A stretch of 64,000 nt of DNA, taken from assembly GCF_000769405.2 (NCBI RefSeq), contig NZ_CP053439.1, positions 1,178,001-1,242,000 on the forward strand. The letters run 5' to 3'. The notes beneath the pieces were generated by a model that made no database searches, was not told the origin of the DNA, and was given only the letters and a program-made list of their open reading frames with translations. The stretch is from Rhizobium brockwellii (GTDB taxonomy: Bacteria > Pseudomonadota > Alphaproteobacteria > Rhizobiales > Rhizobiaceae). Positions 1 to 10,058 of the stretch are shown here, one piece after another; within the stretch, counting starts at the first letter, position 1; each line of letters starts with the position of its first letter. The translations under genes and the position numbers were made by a program.

Positions 1-309
1 CTTTGCCTTTCTTGCGTTTGGTTCAACCCGATATTCGGCGGCTAAGCCTCAACGACTGCTCCTGATTGGGCGGACCCAGGCAAGAAAGCGTTCCGAGACG
101 GTCGAGAGCGGAGACACGGGAGGCTGGAACGCTTCCGTTCCGAACGATTTCCCTGAGGAAACCGGCCCTCCGTTCAGCCACCAGCCAGAAGACCGGGTTA
201 ACGAACAGGGCGGCTTATACGGATTTTTTAGGCAAAGGCAAGCGCAATCGGACACCCGAACCCGATGCAGGGCAATGGTCGGCATCGGGCAGGCGCGAAA
301 CAAATAGGA
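1..309. other. Intergenic stretch at left edge, no gene recognised
   Basis: No credible gene is visible here. Short open frames exist on both strands, but they lack a ribosome binding site and recognisable protein sequence. A small hairpin (GGAACG, 4-base loop, CGTTCC near 124-139) lies downstream of the aldo/keto reductase stop. I found no tRNA-like fold. Confidence 0.5.
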
Positions 310-1353
310 TCAGAGCGTCAGCGGATACTGCCGGTGCACTTTGGCGATCTCCGTGAGCACCTCGTTCGAAAGCGTAATGTCTGCCGCGCCGATATCGATT
401 TTCAACTGTTCCATCGAGGTCGCGCCGATGATGGCCGAGGCCATGAAGGGCCTGGACAGGCAGAAGGCGAGCGCCATTGCTGCCGGGTCGAGGCCGTAGG
501 TTGCGGCGATCTGCAGATAGGCTTTGGTCGCCGGTTCCTGCAGCGGCTGCAGGCGGCCGCCGATATCGTGGTTGATCGAACCGCGCGAACCTTTCGGCCT
601 GCCGCCATCGATATATTTGCCGGAGAGGATGCCGCCGGCGAGCGGCGAATAGGCGAGCAGCCCGACATCCTCATGATGCGAGAGTTCGGCGAGATCGAGG
701 TCGAAATGGCGGTAGAGCAAGTTGTATTCGTTCTGGACGCAGGCGACCCGCGGCAGGCTCTTTTGTTCGGAGAGCGTCAGGTATTTCTGTATGCCCCAGG
801 TGGTTTCGTTGGAAAGGCCGATCGCGCGGATCTTGCCTTCCTTCACCAGCGCGCCGAGCGTTTCCAGAATGTCGAGCATATTGGCGACGGCCTCGTCGCG
901 GTCCTGGTTGAAGGGATTGTAGCTCCAGTTCTGACGGAAATGGAAATGGCCGCGGTTCGGCCAGTGGATCTGGTAGAGGTCGACGTAATCCGTCTTCAGC
1001 CGCGCCAGGCTGGCCTCGAGCGCCAGGCGGATATTCTTTGCATCGGCACCTTCGCCGCCGCGTATGTAGTCACGGCCGCGGCCGGCGACCTTGGTGGCGA
1101 GCACGATATCGCCGCGCTTGCCGGTCTTCTTGAACCAACTGCCGATGTAATCTTCCGTCCGGCCCTGTGTCGCCGCCGAAACCGGGGTGGTCGGATAAAG
1201 TTCGGCCGTATCGAAGAAATTGACGCCCTTTTCGACGGCGTAGTCCATCTGTGCGTGAGCATCGGCTTCGCTGTTCTGCGAACCCCAGGTCATGGTGCCA
1301 AGGCAAATCTCTGAAACGGAAATCTCGGTGCGGCCTAGCGAATTGTACTTCAT
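310..1353 (-). CDS. tas: Tas-like aldo/keto reductase
   Basis: A 347-residue NAD(P)H-dependent oxidoreductase of the aldo/keto reductase superfamily, presumed cytosolic. The N-terminal stretch GTMTWGSQNSEADAHAQ and the following DYAVEKG are very close to E. coli Tas as I remember it, and the length matches (346). The catalytic tetrad can be seen: Asp in FFDTAELYP, Tyr in the same segment, Lys in ATKV and His in QIHWP. The ATG at 1353 starts at the conserved MKYNSLGR; the open frame continues 44 codons further upstream, but that part looks non-coding. The gene diverges from fabD and is probably not functionally tied to it. The physiological substrate is unknown. Confidence 0.9.
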   Translation of the reverse strand: MKYNSLGRTEISVSEICLGTMTWGSQNSEADAHAQMDYAVEKGVNFFDTAELYPTTPVSAATQGRTEDYIGSWFKKTGKRGDIVLATKVAGRGRDYIRGGEGADAKNIRLALEASLARLKTDYVDLYQIHWPNRGHFHFRQNWSYNPFNQDRDEAVANMLDILETLGALVKEGKIRAIGLSNETTWGIQKYLTLSEQKSLPRVACVQNEYNLLYRHFDLDLAELSHHEDVGLLAYSPLAGGILSGKYIDGGRPKGSRGSINHDIGGRLQPLQEPATKAYLQIAATYGLDPAAMALAFCLSRPFMASAIIGATSMEQLKIDIGAADITLSNEVLTEIAKVHRQYPLTL

Positions 1354-1566
1354 GGAAAAACCTTGGGAGAGAGGTGACAGCCTTGGGAGGGTTCGCGCAA
1401 ATCTAGGCTGGATTTGGCGGAGCGCAAGAGCAAAAACCGGGCTTTTGCGCCAGTGCGAAAGGCTTTGCGGAGAATGAGCCGCCACTTGACTCTGCCGGAA
1501 AGAATGTCAATTGGAGGCAAAACAGCCTTAAGGGGCGCAATCAGGGCATCAGCCAGGGACATGAGA

Positions 1567-2511
1567 ATGACCATTGCTTTCACTTTTCCCGGTCAGGGCA
1601 GTCAGGCCGTCGGCATGGGCAAGGATCTCGCCGAGAATTTTGCCGAAGCCCGCGCCGTTTTCCAAGAGGTCGATGAGGCGCTCGGTGAAAAGCTTTCGGA
1701 CGTCATGTTCAACGGTCCCGAGGATACGTTGACCTTGACGGCTAACGCCCAGCCGGCGCTGATGGCCGTCTCTATCGCCGTTGTCCGCGTTCTGGAGGCC
1801 AAGGGGCTGGATCTGAAGTCCAAGGTCGCCTACGTCGCCGGCCACTCGCTCGGCGAATATTCGGCGCTTTGCGCCGCCGGCACCTTTTCGCTTGCCGACA
1901 CCGCGCGGCTGTTGCGCATCCGCGGCAATGCCATGCAGGCGGCCGTTCCCGTCGGCGTCGGCGCCATGGCCGCGATCATCGGCCTCGAACATGCCGACGT
2001 CGTTGCCGTCTGCGAGGCAGCGGCCGCCGTCGGCGCCTGCCAGATCGCCAACGACAATGGCGGCGGCCAGATCGTCATCTCGGGCGAGAAGGCAGCCGTC
2101 GAAAAGGCGGCGGGCCTTGCGACCGACAAGGGCGCCAAGCGTGCCATTCTGCTGCCGGTCTCCGCTCCCTTCCATTCCACACTGATGGCGCCTGCCGCCG
2201 ACGCCATGCGCGAGGCGCTGGCAAAAGTCGCCAAGTCCGATCCCGTCGTGCCTGTCATCGCCAATGTCCGTGCCGCTCCGGTGTCGAGCGCCGACGAAAT
2301 CGCGAACCTCCTCGTGGAGCAGGTGACCGGCCAGGTCCGCTGGCGCGAGACGGTGGAATGGTTCGCTGGAAATGGCGTCACGACGCTTTACGAACTCGGC
2401 TCCGGCAAGGTGCTGACCGGCCTTGCCCGCCGCATCGACAAGACGATCAACGGCATCTCCGTCAACGGTCCGGCGGATATCGACGCGGCCGTCGCCGCCC
2501 TCATGGCCTGA
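1567..2511 (+). CDS. fabD: Malonyl-CoA:ACP transacylase
   Basis: FabD transfers malonyl from CoA to acyl carrier protein, supplying the extender unit for type II fatty-acid synthesis in the cytosol. The 314-residue protein starts with the family hallmark FTFPGQGSQ, has the nucleophile Ser94 in GHSLGEY and the catalytic His in APFHSTL. There are two close ATGs (1561 and 1567). The second gives the better spacing from the AGGGA at about 1555-1559. It is the first gene of a fabD-fabG-acpP-fabF run and is followed by fabG after 51 bp, so co-transcription is likely. Confidence 0.97.
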   Translation: MTIAFTFPGQGSQAVGMGKDLAENFAEARAVFQEVDEALGEKLSDVMFNGPEDTLTLTANAQPALMAVSIAVVRVLEAKGLDLKSKVAYVAGHSLGEYSALCAAGTFSLADTARLLRIRGNAMQAAVPVGVGAMAAIIGLEHADVVAVCEAAAAVGACQIANDNGGGQIVISGEKAAVEKAAGLATDKGAKRAILLPVSAPFHSTLMAPAADAMREALAKVAKSDPVVPVIANVRAAPVSSADEIANLLVEQVTGQVRWRETVEWFAGNGVTTLYELGSGKVLTGLARRIDKTINGISVNGPADIDAAVAALMA

Positions 2512-2562
2512 TTGGTATCCCTGGACACCGGATTTGGTGTCCCTGTTATAAGGAACGTTTCC

Positions 2563-3300
2563 ATGCTCGATCTCTCAGGCCGCAAGGCTCTCGTCACAGG
2601 CGCATCGGGCGGTATCGGCGAGGAAATCGCCCGCCTTCTTCATAAGCAGGGCGCCATCGTCGGCCTGCACGGTACCCGCGTCGAGAAACTGGAAGCGCTG
2701 GCCGCCGATCTCGGCGAGCGCGTCAAGATCTTCCCGGCCAACCTCTCCGACCGCGATGAGGTCAAGGCGCTTGGTCAGAAGGCCGAAGCCGACCTCGAAG
2801 GCGTCGACATCCTCGTCAACAATGCCGGCATCACCCGCGACGGCCTCTTCGTGCGCATGAGCGACGAGGACTGGGACAGCGTCCTCGAGGTAAACCTGAC
2901 ATCGACCTTCCGCCTGACGCGCGAATTGACGCATCCGATGATGCGCCGCCGCTATGGCCGCATCATCAACATCACTTCCGTCGTCGGCGTCACCGGCAAT
3001 CCGGGCCAGGCCAATTACTGCGCCTCCAAGGCCGGCATGATCGGCTTCACCAAGTCCTTGGCGCAGGAAATCGCCACCCGCAACGTGACGGTCAATTGCG
3101 TGGCGCCCGGTTTTATCGAGAGCGCCATGACCGGCAAGCTGAACGACAAGCAGAAGGAAGCGATCATGGGGGCGATCCCGATGAAGCGCATGGGCACGGG
3201 TGGCGAAGTCGCTTCGGCGGTTGCTTACCTTGCGTCCTCCGAGGCTGCCTATATGACGGGCCAGACGCTGCATGTAAACGGCGGCATGGCGATGATCTGA
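2563..3300 (+). CDS. fabG: 3-oxoacyl-ACP reductase
   Basis: FabG performs the NADPH-dependent reduction of 3-oxoacyl-ACP in each elongation round. The 245-residue short-chain dehydrogenase shows the cofactor motif TGASGGIGEE, the structural NNAG motif, and the Ser-Tyr-Lys catalytic set (ITSVVG, then YCASK). The C-terminal MTGQTLHVNGGMAMI is typical of FabG. ATG 2563 precedes MLDLSGRKALVTG. The open frame upstream (MVSLDTGFG...) is intergenic. The gene lies between fabD and acpP, which distinguishes it from other SDR enzymes. Confidence 0.97.
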   Translation: MLDLSGRKALVTGASGGIGEEIARLLHKQGAIVGLHGTRVEKLEALAADLGERVKIFPANLSDRDEVKALGQKAEADLEGVDILVNNAGITRDGLFVRMSDEDWDSVLEVNLTSTFRLTRELTHPMMRRRYGRIINITSVVGVTGNPGQANYCASKAGMIGFTKSLAQEIATRNVTVNCVAPGFIESAMTGKLNDKQKEAIMGAIPMKRMGTGGEVASAVAYLASSEAAYMTGQTLHVNGGMAMI

Positions 3301-3586
3301 AACGACAAACCGCTGGCATGGGAATATTTCCGCCAATAGCATGTTGAGCAATCACGAACCGTTGATTTTCTGGCTTTGCGGCAGACATAAAGCATGTTAA
3401 GCGGGCCATGACTGTGAACAGTCGTCCCGAGAAAGCAGACGGACCGGCGGGCTTTTTGCAAGCCTGGGACATCTCTGAAGCCGGGTAAACGAGTTTGCCG
3501 AGGATGTCTGAAAACATCGCAGGCTGAAACAGGGTAGGGGTGCCGCGATGGCATTCCGATCAGGACATAAGGTCGAGGAAACCGAC

Positions 3587-3823
3587 ATGAGCGATATCGC
3601 AGAACGCGTAAAGAAAATTGTTATTGATCATCTTGGCGTTGATGCCGACAAGGTCGTCGAGAGCGCCAGCTTTATCGACGATCTGGGCGCTGACTCGCTC
3701 GACACGGTCGAACTTGTCATGGCTTTCGAAGAAGAATTCGGCGTTGAAATTCCTGACGACGCTGCCGACTCGATCCTGACGGTCGGCGATGCAGTGAAGT
3801 TCATTGAGAAGGCCCAGGCCTGA
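3587..3823 (+). CDS. acpP: Acyl carrier protein
   Basis: A 78-residue acidic carrier of growing acyl chains. The 4'-phosphopantetheine attachment site is Ser37 in the perfect DSL motif ([10 protein letters not shown]). Start chosen at ATG 3587 ([10 protein letters not shown]), the usual ACP start; an in-frame ATG at 3548 would add 13 residues with no family counterpart. A 286-bp gap separates it from fabG. This long leader, with a possible TTGATT box near 3363, suggests acpP also has its own promoter, as expected for such an abundant protein. A strong terminator hairpin follows. Confidence 0.97.
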   Translation: MSDIAERVKKIVIDHLGVDADKVVESASFIDDLGADSLDTVELVMAFEEEFGVEIPDDAADSILTVGDAVKFIEKAQA

Positions 3824-3837
3824 TCCTGTGAATTTGA

Positions 3838-3870
3838 GAAAGGGCGGGCCTGGAGTCCGCCCTTTTCTTT
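3838..3870 (+). terminator. Intrinsic terminator after acpP
   Basis: GAAAGGGCGG, a short loop, then CCGCCCTTTTC followed by more Ts: a GC-rich stem with a T-tract 15-45 bp past the acpP stop. It would set the short, abundant acpP transcript apart from fabF. Confidence 0.8.
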
Positions 3871-3916
3871 TCGGCATATTTCTCCATAGAACATAACAGA
3901 CGGGGGGAAGCACGCG

Positions 3917-5179
3917 ATGAGACGTGTCGTCATCACCGGTACCGGCATGGTATCACCCTTGGGATGCGGAACCGAGGTGACGTGGTCCCGGCTGCTTGCC
4001 GGTCAGAACGGCGCCCGCCTCGTCACCGAATTCGAGGTCGACGACCTTCCCGCCAAGATCGCCTGTCGTATTCCTATCGGTGATGGCACCGACGGCACCT
4101 TCAATGTCGATCAGTGGATGGAGCCAAAGGAGCAGCGCAAGGTCGATCCCTTCATCATCTACGGCATGGCCGCCGCCGACATGGCGCTTGCCGATGCCGG
4201 CTGGCATCCTGAAACCGATGAGGACCAGATCGCCACCGGCGTGCTGATCGGCTCCGGCATCGGCGGAATCGAAGGCATCGTCGAGGCGGGTTACACCCTG
4301 CGCGACAAGGGCCCGCGCCGTATTTCCCCCTTCTTCATTCCCGGCCGCCTGATCAACCTCGTCTCCGGCCAGGTCTCGATCCGCCACAAGCTGCGCGGAC
4401 CCAATCATTCGGTCGTCACCGCCTGCTCGACGGGTGCGCATGCGATCGGAGATGCCGCGCGGCTGATTGCGCTGGGTGATGCCGACGTCATGGTCGCCGG
4501 CGGCACGGAATCCCCTGTCAGCCGCATTTCGCTTGCAGGTTTTGCCGCCTGCAAGGCGCTGTCGACCCAGCACAATGACGACCCGAAGAAAGCGTCGCGC
4601 CCCTATGATCGCGACCGTGACGGCTTCGTCATGGGCGAGGGCGCCGGCATCGTTGTGCTCGAAGAACTGGAACATGCCAAGGCGCGCGGCGCCAGGATCT
4701 ATGCCGAAATCGTCGGGTACGGCCTGTCGGGCGATGCCTATCACATCACCGCGCCGTCCGAAGACGGCGAGGGCGCCGGCCGCTGCATGGCGATGGCGCT
4801 GAAGCGCGCCGGGCTGACACCGGCCGATATCGACTACATCAATGCCCACGGTACCTCGACCATGGCCGACACGATCGAACTCGGCGCCGTCGAGCGGCTG
4901 GTCGGCACTGCGGCGTCGAAGATCTCCATGTCTTCGACCAAGTCGGCGACAGGACACCTTCTCGGTGCTGCCGGCGCCATCGAGGCGATCTTCACCACGC
5001 TCGCCATTCGCGACAATATTGCGCCGCCGACGCTCAATCTCGACAATCCCGAACGTGAGACGGCGATCGATCTTGTCCCGCACAAGGCGCGTGAGCGGGA
5101 AATCAATGTGGCGCTGTCCAACTCGTTCGGATTCGGCGGCACGAACGCGTCGCTCGTACTGCGCCGTTACGCGCAATAA
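3917..5179 (+). CDS. fabF: 3-oxoacyl-ACP synthase II
   Basis: KAS II condenses malonyl-ACP with acyl-ACP, favouring long and unsaturated chains. The 420-residue thiolase-fold protein has the Cys-His-His triad: Cys170 in TACSTGAHA, His in INAHGTST and His in KSATGHLLGAAG. The glycine-rich SNSFGFGGTNASLV ending is typical. It starts at ATG 3917 behind a GGGGGAAG ribosome site. It sits directly after acpP, which supports assignment to primary fatty-acid synthesis rather than to a nodulation or polyketide KAS. Confidence 0.96.
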   Translation: MRRVVITGTGMVSPLGCGTEVTWSRLLAGQNGARLVTEFEVDDLPAKIACRIPIGDGTDGTFNVDQWMEPKEQRKVDPFIIYGMAAADMALADAGWHPETDEDQIATGVLIGSGIGGIEGIVEAGYTLRDKGPRRISPFFIPGRLINLVSGQVSIRHKLRGPNHSVVTACSTGAHAIGDAARLIALGDADVMVAGGTESPVSRISLAGFAACKALSTQHNDDPKKASRPYDRDRDGFVMGEGAGIVVLEELEHAKARGARIYAEIVGYGLSGDAYHITAPSEDGEGAGRCMAMALKRAGLTPADIDYINAHGTSTMADTIELGAVERLVGTAASKISMSSTKSATGHLLGAAGAIEAIFTTLAIRDNIAPPTLNLDNPERETAIDLVPHKAREREINVALSNSFGFGGTNASLVLRRYAQ

Positions 5180-5186
5180 GAGTCCT

Positions 5187-5222
5187 GCAAGCGGTGTATT
5201 GGGTCTCCCTTACACCGCTTGC
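5187..5222 (+). promoter_or_regulatory. Perfect 12-bp hairpin in fabF-mltG gap
   Basis: GCAAGCGGTGTA and TACACCGCTTGC form a perfect 12-bp stem with a 12-nt loop, beginning 7 bp after the fabF stop. No run of Ts follows, so it is not a standard intrinsic terminator. It may be an RNA-stabilising 3' stem, a weak attenuator or a repeat. Confidence 0.5.
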
Positions 5223-5362
5223 CTGCCGTCCTCTACGTTGCGTAGCAGGGCGTGCGAAAGCATAACGACCGGCAGCGGCGTCGTTGAACGGCGGCAGAAC
5301 CTGCTTTTGCCGCATTGCTTCGCGAAATAGCGAAGTGAGGGTCAAGTTTTAGAGGATTGCCG

Positions 5363-6580
5363 GTGAGCGATACGACGAACCAGAGCAACGATACCCAGGC
5401 GCAGAAGGGACCGATCATCCCGAAGTCGCCGAGCGAAGCCCTGCGTCCGGAACGCGTTCCGGAGCCGCCGAAGCGGTCCAAGAAAGCCCGCGGCCAGGTC
5501 GTTCTTTTCCTGAACTTCATCATGACGATGGCGGTTCTGGTCTGCGTCGTCGCCATCATCGGCTTCTACTACGCCACATCGACCTATCGGAACCCCGGTC
5601 CGCTGCAGACCAACACCAATTTCATCGTCCGCAACGGCGCTGGTCTGACCGAAATCGCCTCGAACCTCGAGCGCAACGCGATCATCAGCGATGCCCGCAT
5701 CTTCCGCTATCTCACGGCAACGCATCTTTCTGCCGGTGAGAGCCTGAAGGCGGGTGAATACGAGATCAAGGCGAGGGCCTCCATGAGGGATATCATGGAG
5801 CTTCTGAAATCGGGCAAGTCCATTCTCTATTCCGTTTCCTTCCCTGAGGGCCTGACGGTCCGCCAGATGTTCGACCGCATGCTGCAGGATACCGTGCTGG
5901 AAGGCGACTTGCCGGCAGCATTGCCGACCGAGGGCAGCCTGCGTCCAGATACCTACAAATTCTCGCGCGGCACCAAGCGCTCGGAAATCATCGAACAGAT
6001 GGCGGCTGCGCAGCAGAAGCTCGTCGATCAGATCTGGGACAAGCGCGACTCCTCGCTGCCGCTGCGATCCAAGGAGGAGTTCGTGACACTCGCCTCGATC
6101 GTCGAAAAGGAAACCGGTGTTCCCGACGAGCGAGCCCACGTCGCCTCCGTTTTCCTGAACCGGCTCGGCAAGGGCATGCGCCTGCAGTCCGACCCGACGA
6201 TCATCTACGGCCTCTTCGGCGGCGAAGGCAAACCGGCCGACCGGCCGATCTACCAGTCGGACCTGAAGCGGGATACACCTTACAACACCTATGTCATCAA
6301 GGGTCTGCCGCCGACGCCAATCGCCAATCCCGGTAAGGATGCGCTGGAAGCCGTCGCCAATCCCTGGAAGACGCAGGACCTCTATTTCGTCGCCGACGGC
6401 TCCGGCGGCCATGTTTTCGCTGCGACGCTCGAGGAGCACAATGCCAACGTCAAGCGCTGGCGCAAGCTCGAAGCCGACAAGGGTTCGGACCCGAACATCG
6501 CAGTCGACGGCCAGCCGGAAGAGCAGCCGGCGGATAGTGGCGCGACCGTCGCGCCGCCGAAGAAAAAGAAGATCAACTGA
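5363..6580 (+). CDS. mltG: Endolytic murein transglycosylase
   Basis: MltG (YceG) cleaves nascent glycan strands and is thought to set peptidoglycan strand length. About 405 residues: a Pro/Arg-rich cytoplasmic tail, one membrane anchor (roughly residues 45-70, VVLFLNFIMTMAVLVCVVAII), a LysM-like part, then the YceG domain with the catalytic Glu in SIVEKETG and the conserved HVASVFLNRL. The C-terminus has a low-complexity Pro/Lys tail. The GTG at 5363 is preferred because AGAGGA lies 6 nt upstream; a TTG at 5357 overlaps that site. Followed by yicC after 18 bp. Confidence 0.93.
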   Translation: MSDTTNQSNDTQAQKGPIIPKSPSEALRPERVPEPPKRSKKARGQVVLFLNFIMTMAVLVCVVAIIGFYYATSTYRNPGPLQTNTNFIVRNGAGLTEIASNLERNAIISDARIFRYLTATHLSAGESLKAGEYEIKARASMRDIMELLKSGKSILYSVSFPEGLTVRQMFDRMLQDTVLEGDLPAALPTEGSLRPDTYKFSRGTKRSEIIEQMAAAQQKLVDQIWDKRDSSLPLRSKEEFVTLASIVEKETGVPDERAHVASVFLNRLGKGMRLQSDPTIIYGLFGGEGKPADRPIYQSDLKRDTPYNTYVIKGLPPTPIANPGKDALEAVANPWKTQDLYFVADGSGGHVFAATLEEHNANVKRWRKLEADKGSDPNIAVDGQPEEQPADSGATVAPPKKKKIN

Positions 6581-6598
6581 GACTTTCGGGAGGCACGC

Positions 6599-7486
6599 AT
6601 GGCTTTGCAGTCCATGACCGGTTTTGCGCGGCGCGAGGGAACGAGCGGCCGCTGGCGCTGGGCATGGGAATTGCGCTCGGTCAACGGCAAGGGCCTCGAC
6701 CTGCGCCTGCGCCTGCCGCCCGGCCTCGAACGCATGGAGGCAGACGTCCGCCGCCTCGCCGGCGAAAGCTTCAGCCGCGGCAACCTGCAGGCATCGCTAT
6801 CCGTCACCGCCGACGAGAACCGTTTCGAGGCGGTGCTGAACAGGCAAGCGCTCGCCGCCGTGCTGGCCATGCGCGAGCAGTTGGACGGTGTCATCGATCC
6901 GGCGCCGCTGAAGCTCGATACGCTGCTTCTGGTGCGCGGCATCGTCGAGTTCCGCGAAAGCGAGGATGGCGAGGAGGCGCTTGCCGCCCGTGACGCCGAT
7001 ATCGCTGCCGGCCTGCTGGCCGCGCTTGCCGATTTGAGAGCAATGCGCCAACAGGAAGGGGCGGCGCTGGCCCGCATTCTTCACGACCATGTCACGACGA
7101 TCGAAGGTCTGACACGGATGATCGATGCCGATCCCTCGCGTTCGCCGCAGGAGATCGCTGCGCGGCTTACCGCGCAGGTCACCTTGTTGATGGACGGCAT
7201 GGCCGCGCTCGACCGCGACAGGCTGCATGCCGAAGCCGCGCTGCTGGCGACCAAGGCGGATCTGCGCGAGGAGATCGATCGTCTGAAGGCTCATATCGCC
7301 GCAGCGCGCGATCTCCTGGTGAAAGGTGGCCCCGCCGGGCGCCGGCTGGACTTCCTTGCACAGGAATTTAACCGCGAATCGAATACCATCTGCTCGAAGT
7401 CGAATGCCTCGGCGGTCACCGCTGCCGGCATCGAGCTGAAAGTCGTGATCGACCAGTTCCGCGAGCAGGTCCAGAATTTGGAGTAA
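6599..7486 (+). CDS. yicC: YicC family endoribonuclease
   Basis: The 295-residue protein starts with the family signature QSMTGFARRE and has the C-terminal block RLDFLAQEFNRESNTICSKS typical of YicC/YloC proteins. E. coli YicC is reported to promote RNA (RyhB sRNA) degradation; whether the rhizobial protein does so is inference. It lies 18 bp after mltG and 3 bp before gmk, the classical yicC-gmk pairing, so the genes are almost certainly co-transcribed. Confidence 0.92.
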   Translation: MALQSMTGFARREGTSGRWRWAWELRSVNGKGLDLRLRLPPGLERMEADVRRLAGESFSRGNLQASLSVTADENRFEAVLNRQALAAVLAMREQLDGVIDPAPLKLDTLLLVRGIVEFRESEDGEEALAARDADIAAGLLAALADLRAMRQQEGAALARILHDHVTTIEGLTRMIDADPSRSPQEIAARLTAQVTLLMDGMAALDRDRLHAEAALLATKADLREEIDRLKAHIAAARDLLVKGGPAGRRLDFLAQEFNRESNTICSKSNASAVTAAGIELKVVIDQFREQVQNLE

Positions 7487-7489
7487 GAC

Positions 7490-8152
7490 ATGAAACCGGC
7501 GAAATCCTCGCCCGTGCAGATCGCCCGCCGCGGTTTGATGCTTGTCATCTCGTCGCCGTCAGGCGCCGGCAAGTCCACCATCGCGCGCACGCTGCTGGAG
7601 ACCGACAGGCAAATCGGCCTTTCCGTCAGCGTCACCACGCGCCAGCGCCGCCCGAGCGAAGTCGAGGATGTGCACTACCACTTCAAGAGTGTGCGCGAGT
7701 TCGAGCGGCTGCGCGATAGCGACGCGCTGCTCGAATGGGCCGAGGTGCATGGCAATTTCTACGGCACGCCGCGCGAGCCGGTCGAGCAGGCCATGGGCGA
7801 AGGCCGCGACATGCTCTTCGACATCGATTGGCAGGGCGCCCAGCAATTGCAGGAGAAGATGTCGGCCGACGTCGTCTCGATCTTCGTGCTGCCGCCGACC
7901 ATGACGGAACTGCAGTCACGGCTGCATCGCCGTGCCGAGGATTCCGAGGAGGTCATCCAGACGCGCCTCGCCAACAGCCGCGCCGAGATCGCCCACTGGC
8001 GCGAATACGACTACGTCATCGTCAATGACGATCTCAACGCCGCCCTTGACGCCGTCCAGTCGATCGTCAAGGCCGAACGCCTGCGCCGCGACCGCCGCCA
8101 CGGCATGTTCGACTTCGTCCGCGAGTTGCTGGAAGAGACGCCGTCGCTTTAG
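7490..8152 (+). CDS. gmk: Guanylate kinase
   Basis: Gmk phosphorylates GMP to GDP with ATP, an essential step in nucleotide supply. The 220-residue protein has a P-loop ([12 protein letters not shown] near residue 21), the GMP-binding [15 protein letters not shown] stretch, and the DIDWQGAQQ motif. It ends convergently with rsmA, with only 44 bp between the stops and no clear terminator. Confidence 0.96.
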   Translation: MKPAKSSPVQIARRGLMLVISSPSGAGKSTIARTLLETDRQIGLSVSVTTRQRRPSEVEDVHYHFKSVREFERLRDSDALLEWAEVHGNFYGTPREPVEQAMGEGRDMLFDIDWQGAQQLQEKMSADVVSIFVLPPTMTELQSRLHRRAEDSEEVIQTRLANSRAEIAHWREYDYVIVNDDLNAALDAVQSIVKAERLRRDRRHGMFDFVRELLEETPSL

Positions 8153-8196
8153 AGTAAACTCCTAGGAAAACCGCTTCGCACCTCGCTGGAGTTGCC

Positions 8197-9024
8197 CTAC
8201 AGGCTGTTTGCGAGAAGGCAGAATTCCTCGACGGACAAGGTTTCAGCCCGCCGCGCCGGATCGATTCCGGCCTTGACGAGCAGGCTCTCGCCGCCGAGCG
8301 GTTTCAGGCTTTGTCGCAGCATCTTGCGGCGCTGGCCGAAAGCCGCCTGCGTCACCTTTTCCAGGTTGGCGACGGTGCAGGGGATGGGGTTTTCGCGGGG
8401 TGTGAGATGCACGACCGTCGACGTCACTTTCGGCGGTGGCGTGAAGGCTTGCGGCGGCACGTCGAAGGCCATGCGTGCCTCCGTCCGCCAGCCGCAGAGC
8501 ACGCCGAGGCGGCCGTAATGGTCATCGTCTTCGTTGGCGACGATACGCTCGCCGACTTCCTTCTGAAACATCAGCGTCAGCGACTGCCAGAACGGCGGCC
8601 AGGCTTTCGGCAGTAGCCAATTGACCAGCAACTGCGTGCCGACATTGTAGGGCAGGTTGGCGATGATCTTGACCGGGCCTTCCGGGACCAAGGTCTCGAA
8701 ATCAATCTTCAGCGCATCGCCTTCGATCACCTCCAGCCGGCCGGGATAATGATCGGCGATCTCGGCGAGTGCCGGCAGGCAGCGGGGATCCCGCTCGATG
8801 GCGATGACCTTTCTGGCGCCGAGCGCCAGGATCGCCCGCGTCAATCCGCCAGGGCCGGGGCCGACCTCAACGATGGTCGCCTCTTCGAGTGTGCCCGCCG
8901 TGCGGGCGATTTTCTGCGTGAGGTTGAGGTCGAGCAGGAAATTCTGCCCGAGCGCCTTGCGCGCATCGAGGCCGTGACGCTGGATGACGTCGCGAAGCGG
9001 CGGCAGGCCATCGAGTGCTGCCAT
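8197..9024 (-). CDS. rsmA: 16S rRNA (adenine1518/1519-N6)-dimethyltransferase
   Basis: RsmA (KsgA) dimethylates two adenines near the 3' end of 16S rRNA late in 30S assembly, using SAM. The 275-residue protein shows the SAM motif [15 protein letters not shown] and the catalytic [11 protein letters not shown]. The start codon overlaps the pdxA stop by one base (TGATG), so it is translationally coupled at the end of the lptF-lptG-lptD-surA-pdxA-rsmA operon. This order is widely conserved in proteobacteria. Confidence 0.96.
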   Translation of the reverse strand: MAALDGLPPLRDVIQRHGLDARKALGQNFLLDLNLTQKIARTAGTLEEATIVEVGPGPGGLTRAILALGARKVIAIERDPRCLPALAEIADHYPGRLEVIEGDALKIDFETLVPEGPVKIIANLPYNVGTQLLVNWLLPKAWPPFWQSLTLMFQKEVGERIVANEDDDHYGRLGVLCGWRTEARMAFDVPPQAFTPPPKVTSTVVHLTPRENPIPCTVANLEKVTQAAFGQRRKMLRQSLKPLGGESLLVKAGIDPARRAETLSVEEFCLLANSL

Positions 9025-10052
9025 CAGCGGCGGCTTTCCACACTGCGGCCGAGCTGGGCGGCGAGCTTCAGCGCTGCAACGAGGCTGTGCTCGCGCGCCA
9101 GCCCCTTGCCGGCAATGCCGAAAGCGGTGCCGTGATCCGGCGAGGTGCGCACGAAGGGAAGCCCGAGCGTCACGTTGACGCTGTCGTCGAAACCAAGTGC
9201 CTTGGCCGGGATCAGCGCCTGATCGTGATACATGCAGATGGCGACGTCGTATCGCGCCCGCGCCTCGTCATGGAACATCGTATCGGCGGGCAGGGGGCCG
9301 ATCGCATCGATGCCCTCGTCGCGCAGGCGCTCGATCGCCGGACGGATGATGTCCTCGTCCTCCGTGCCGATCGCCCCGCCTTCGCCCGCATGCGGGTTGA
9401 GGCCGGCAACGGCGAGCCGCGGTGCCTCGATGCCGAAGCGCTGCTTCAGGTCTGCATGGGCGATCCGGCAGGTTTCCATGATCAGTTCGCCCGTCAGCGC
9501 CGCCGGCACGTCGCGGACCGGAATATGGATGGTGACGGGAATGGCCCTGAGCTTCGGTCCGGACAGCATCATGACAGGTGTCACCGGCCGGCCGGTCGCC
9601 CTGGCGGCGAGTTCGGCGAGAAATTCGGTATGGCCGGGAAACCGGAAACCTGCCTCGTAAAGCACGGCCTTGGCGATCGGATTGGTGACGACCGCGAGCG
9701 CCTCGCCGCTGATGACAAGCGACACGGCTTTCTCGATCGACGCAATCGTGCCTTTCGCCGTTGCCGCATGCGGTTCGCCGGCCACGACCTCGATACCAAC
9801 AGGTATGGTCATGACGGGCAGCGCGTCGGCAAACATCCCGGCGGCTTCGCTGGCTTTATCGGTCTCGCGGATCGAAACCGCCAGATTGAGTTGGCGGGCT
9901 CTCAACGCCAGAACATCGGGATCGCCGATCAGGAAGAAAGGCGGCAGCCCGAGTTCACGCCGCCTCAGCCAGGCCATCAAAGTAATATCCGGCCCGATGC
10001 CGGCGGGGTCGCCCTGGCTCAGTGCAAGCGGTCGCGAAAACGGTATCGCCAT
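9024..10052 (-). CDS. pdxA: 4-hydroxythreonine-4-phosphate dehydrogenase
   Basis: PdxA oxidises 4-phosphohydroxythreonine in the DXP-dependent vitamin B6 pathway. The 342-residue protein opens with [14 protein letters not shown] and carries the metal-binding histidine motifs of the family ([32 protein letters not shown]). It is 6 bp downstream of the SurA-like gene and overlaps rsmA by one base. Its presence in an outer-membrane operon is conserved and probably reflects operon history, not function. Confidence 0.95.
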   Translation of the reverse strand: MAIPFSRPLALSQGDPAGIGPDITLMAWLRRRELGLPPFFLIGDPDVLALRARQLNLAVSIRETDKASEAAGMFADALPVMTIPVGIEVVAGEPHAATAKGTIASIEKAVSLVISGEALAVVTNPIAKAVLYEAGFRFPGHTEFLAELAARATGRPVTPVMMLSGPKLRAIPVTIHIPVRDVPAALTGELIMETCRIAHADLKQRFGIEAPRLAVAGLNPHAGEGGAIGTEDEDIIRPAIERLRDEGIDAIGPLPADTMFHDEARARYDVAICMYHDQALIPAKALGFDDSVNVTLGLPFVRTSPDHGTAFGIAGKGLAREHSLVAALKLAAQLGRSVESRR

Positions 10053-10058
10053 TGTCGG

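Noticed and set aside
1..309. Small genes or a tRNA at the left edge
   Set aside because: Candidate frames lack ribosome sites and protein character, and no cloverleaf or T-loop motif was found.
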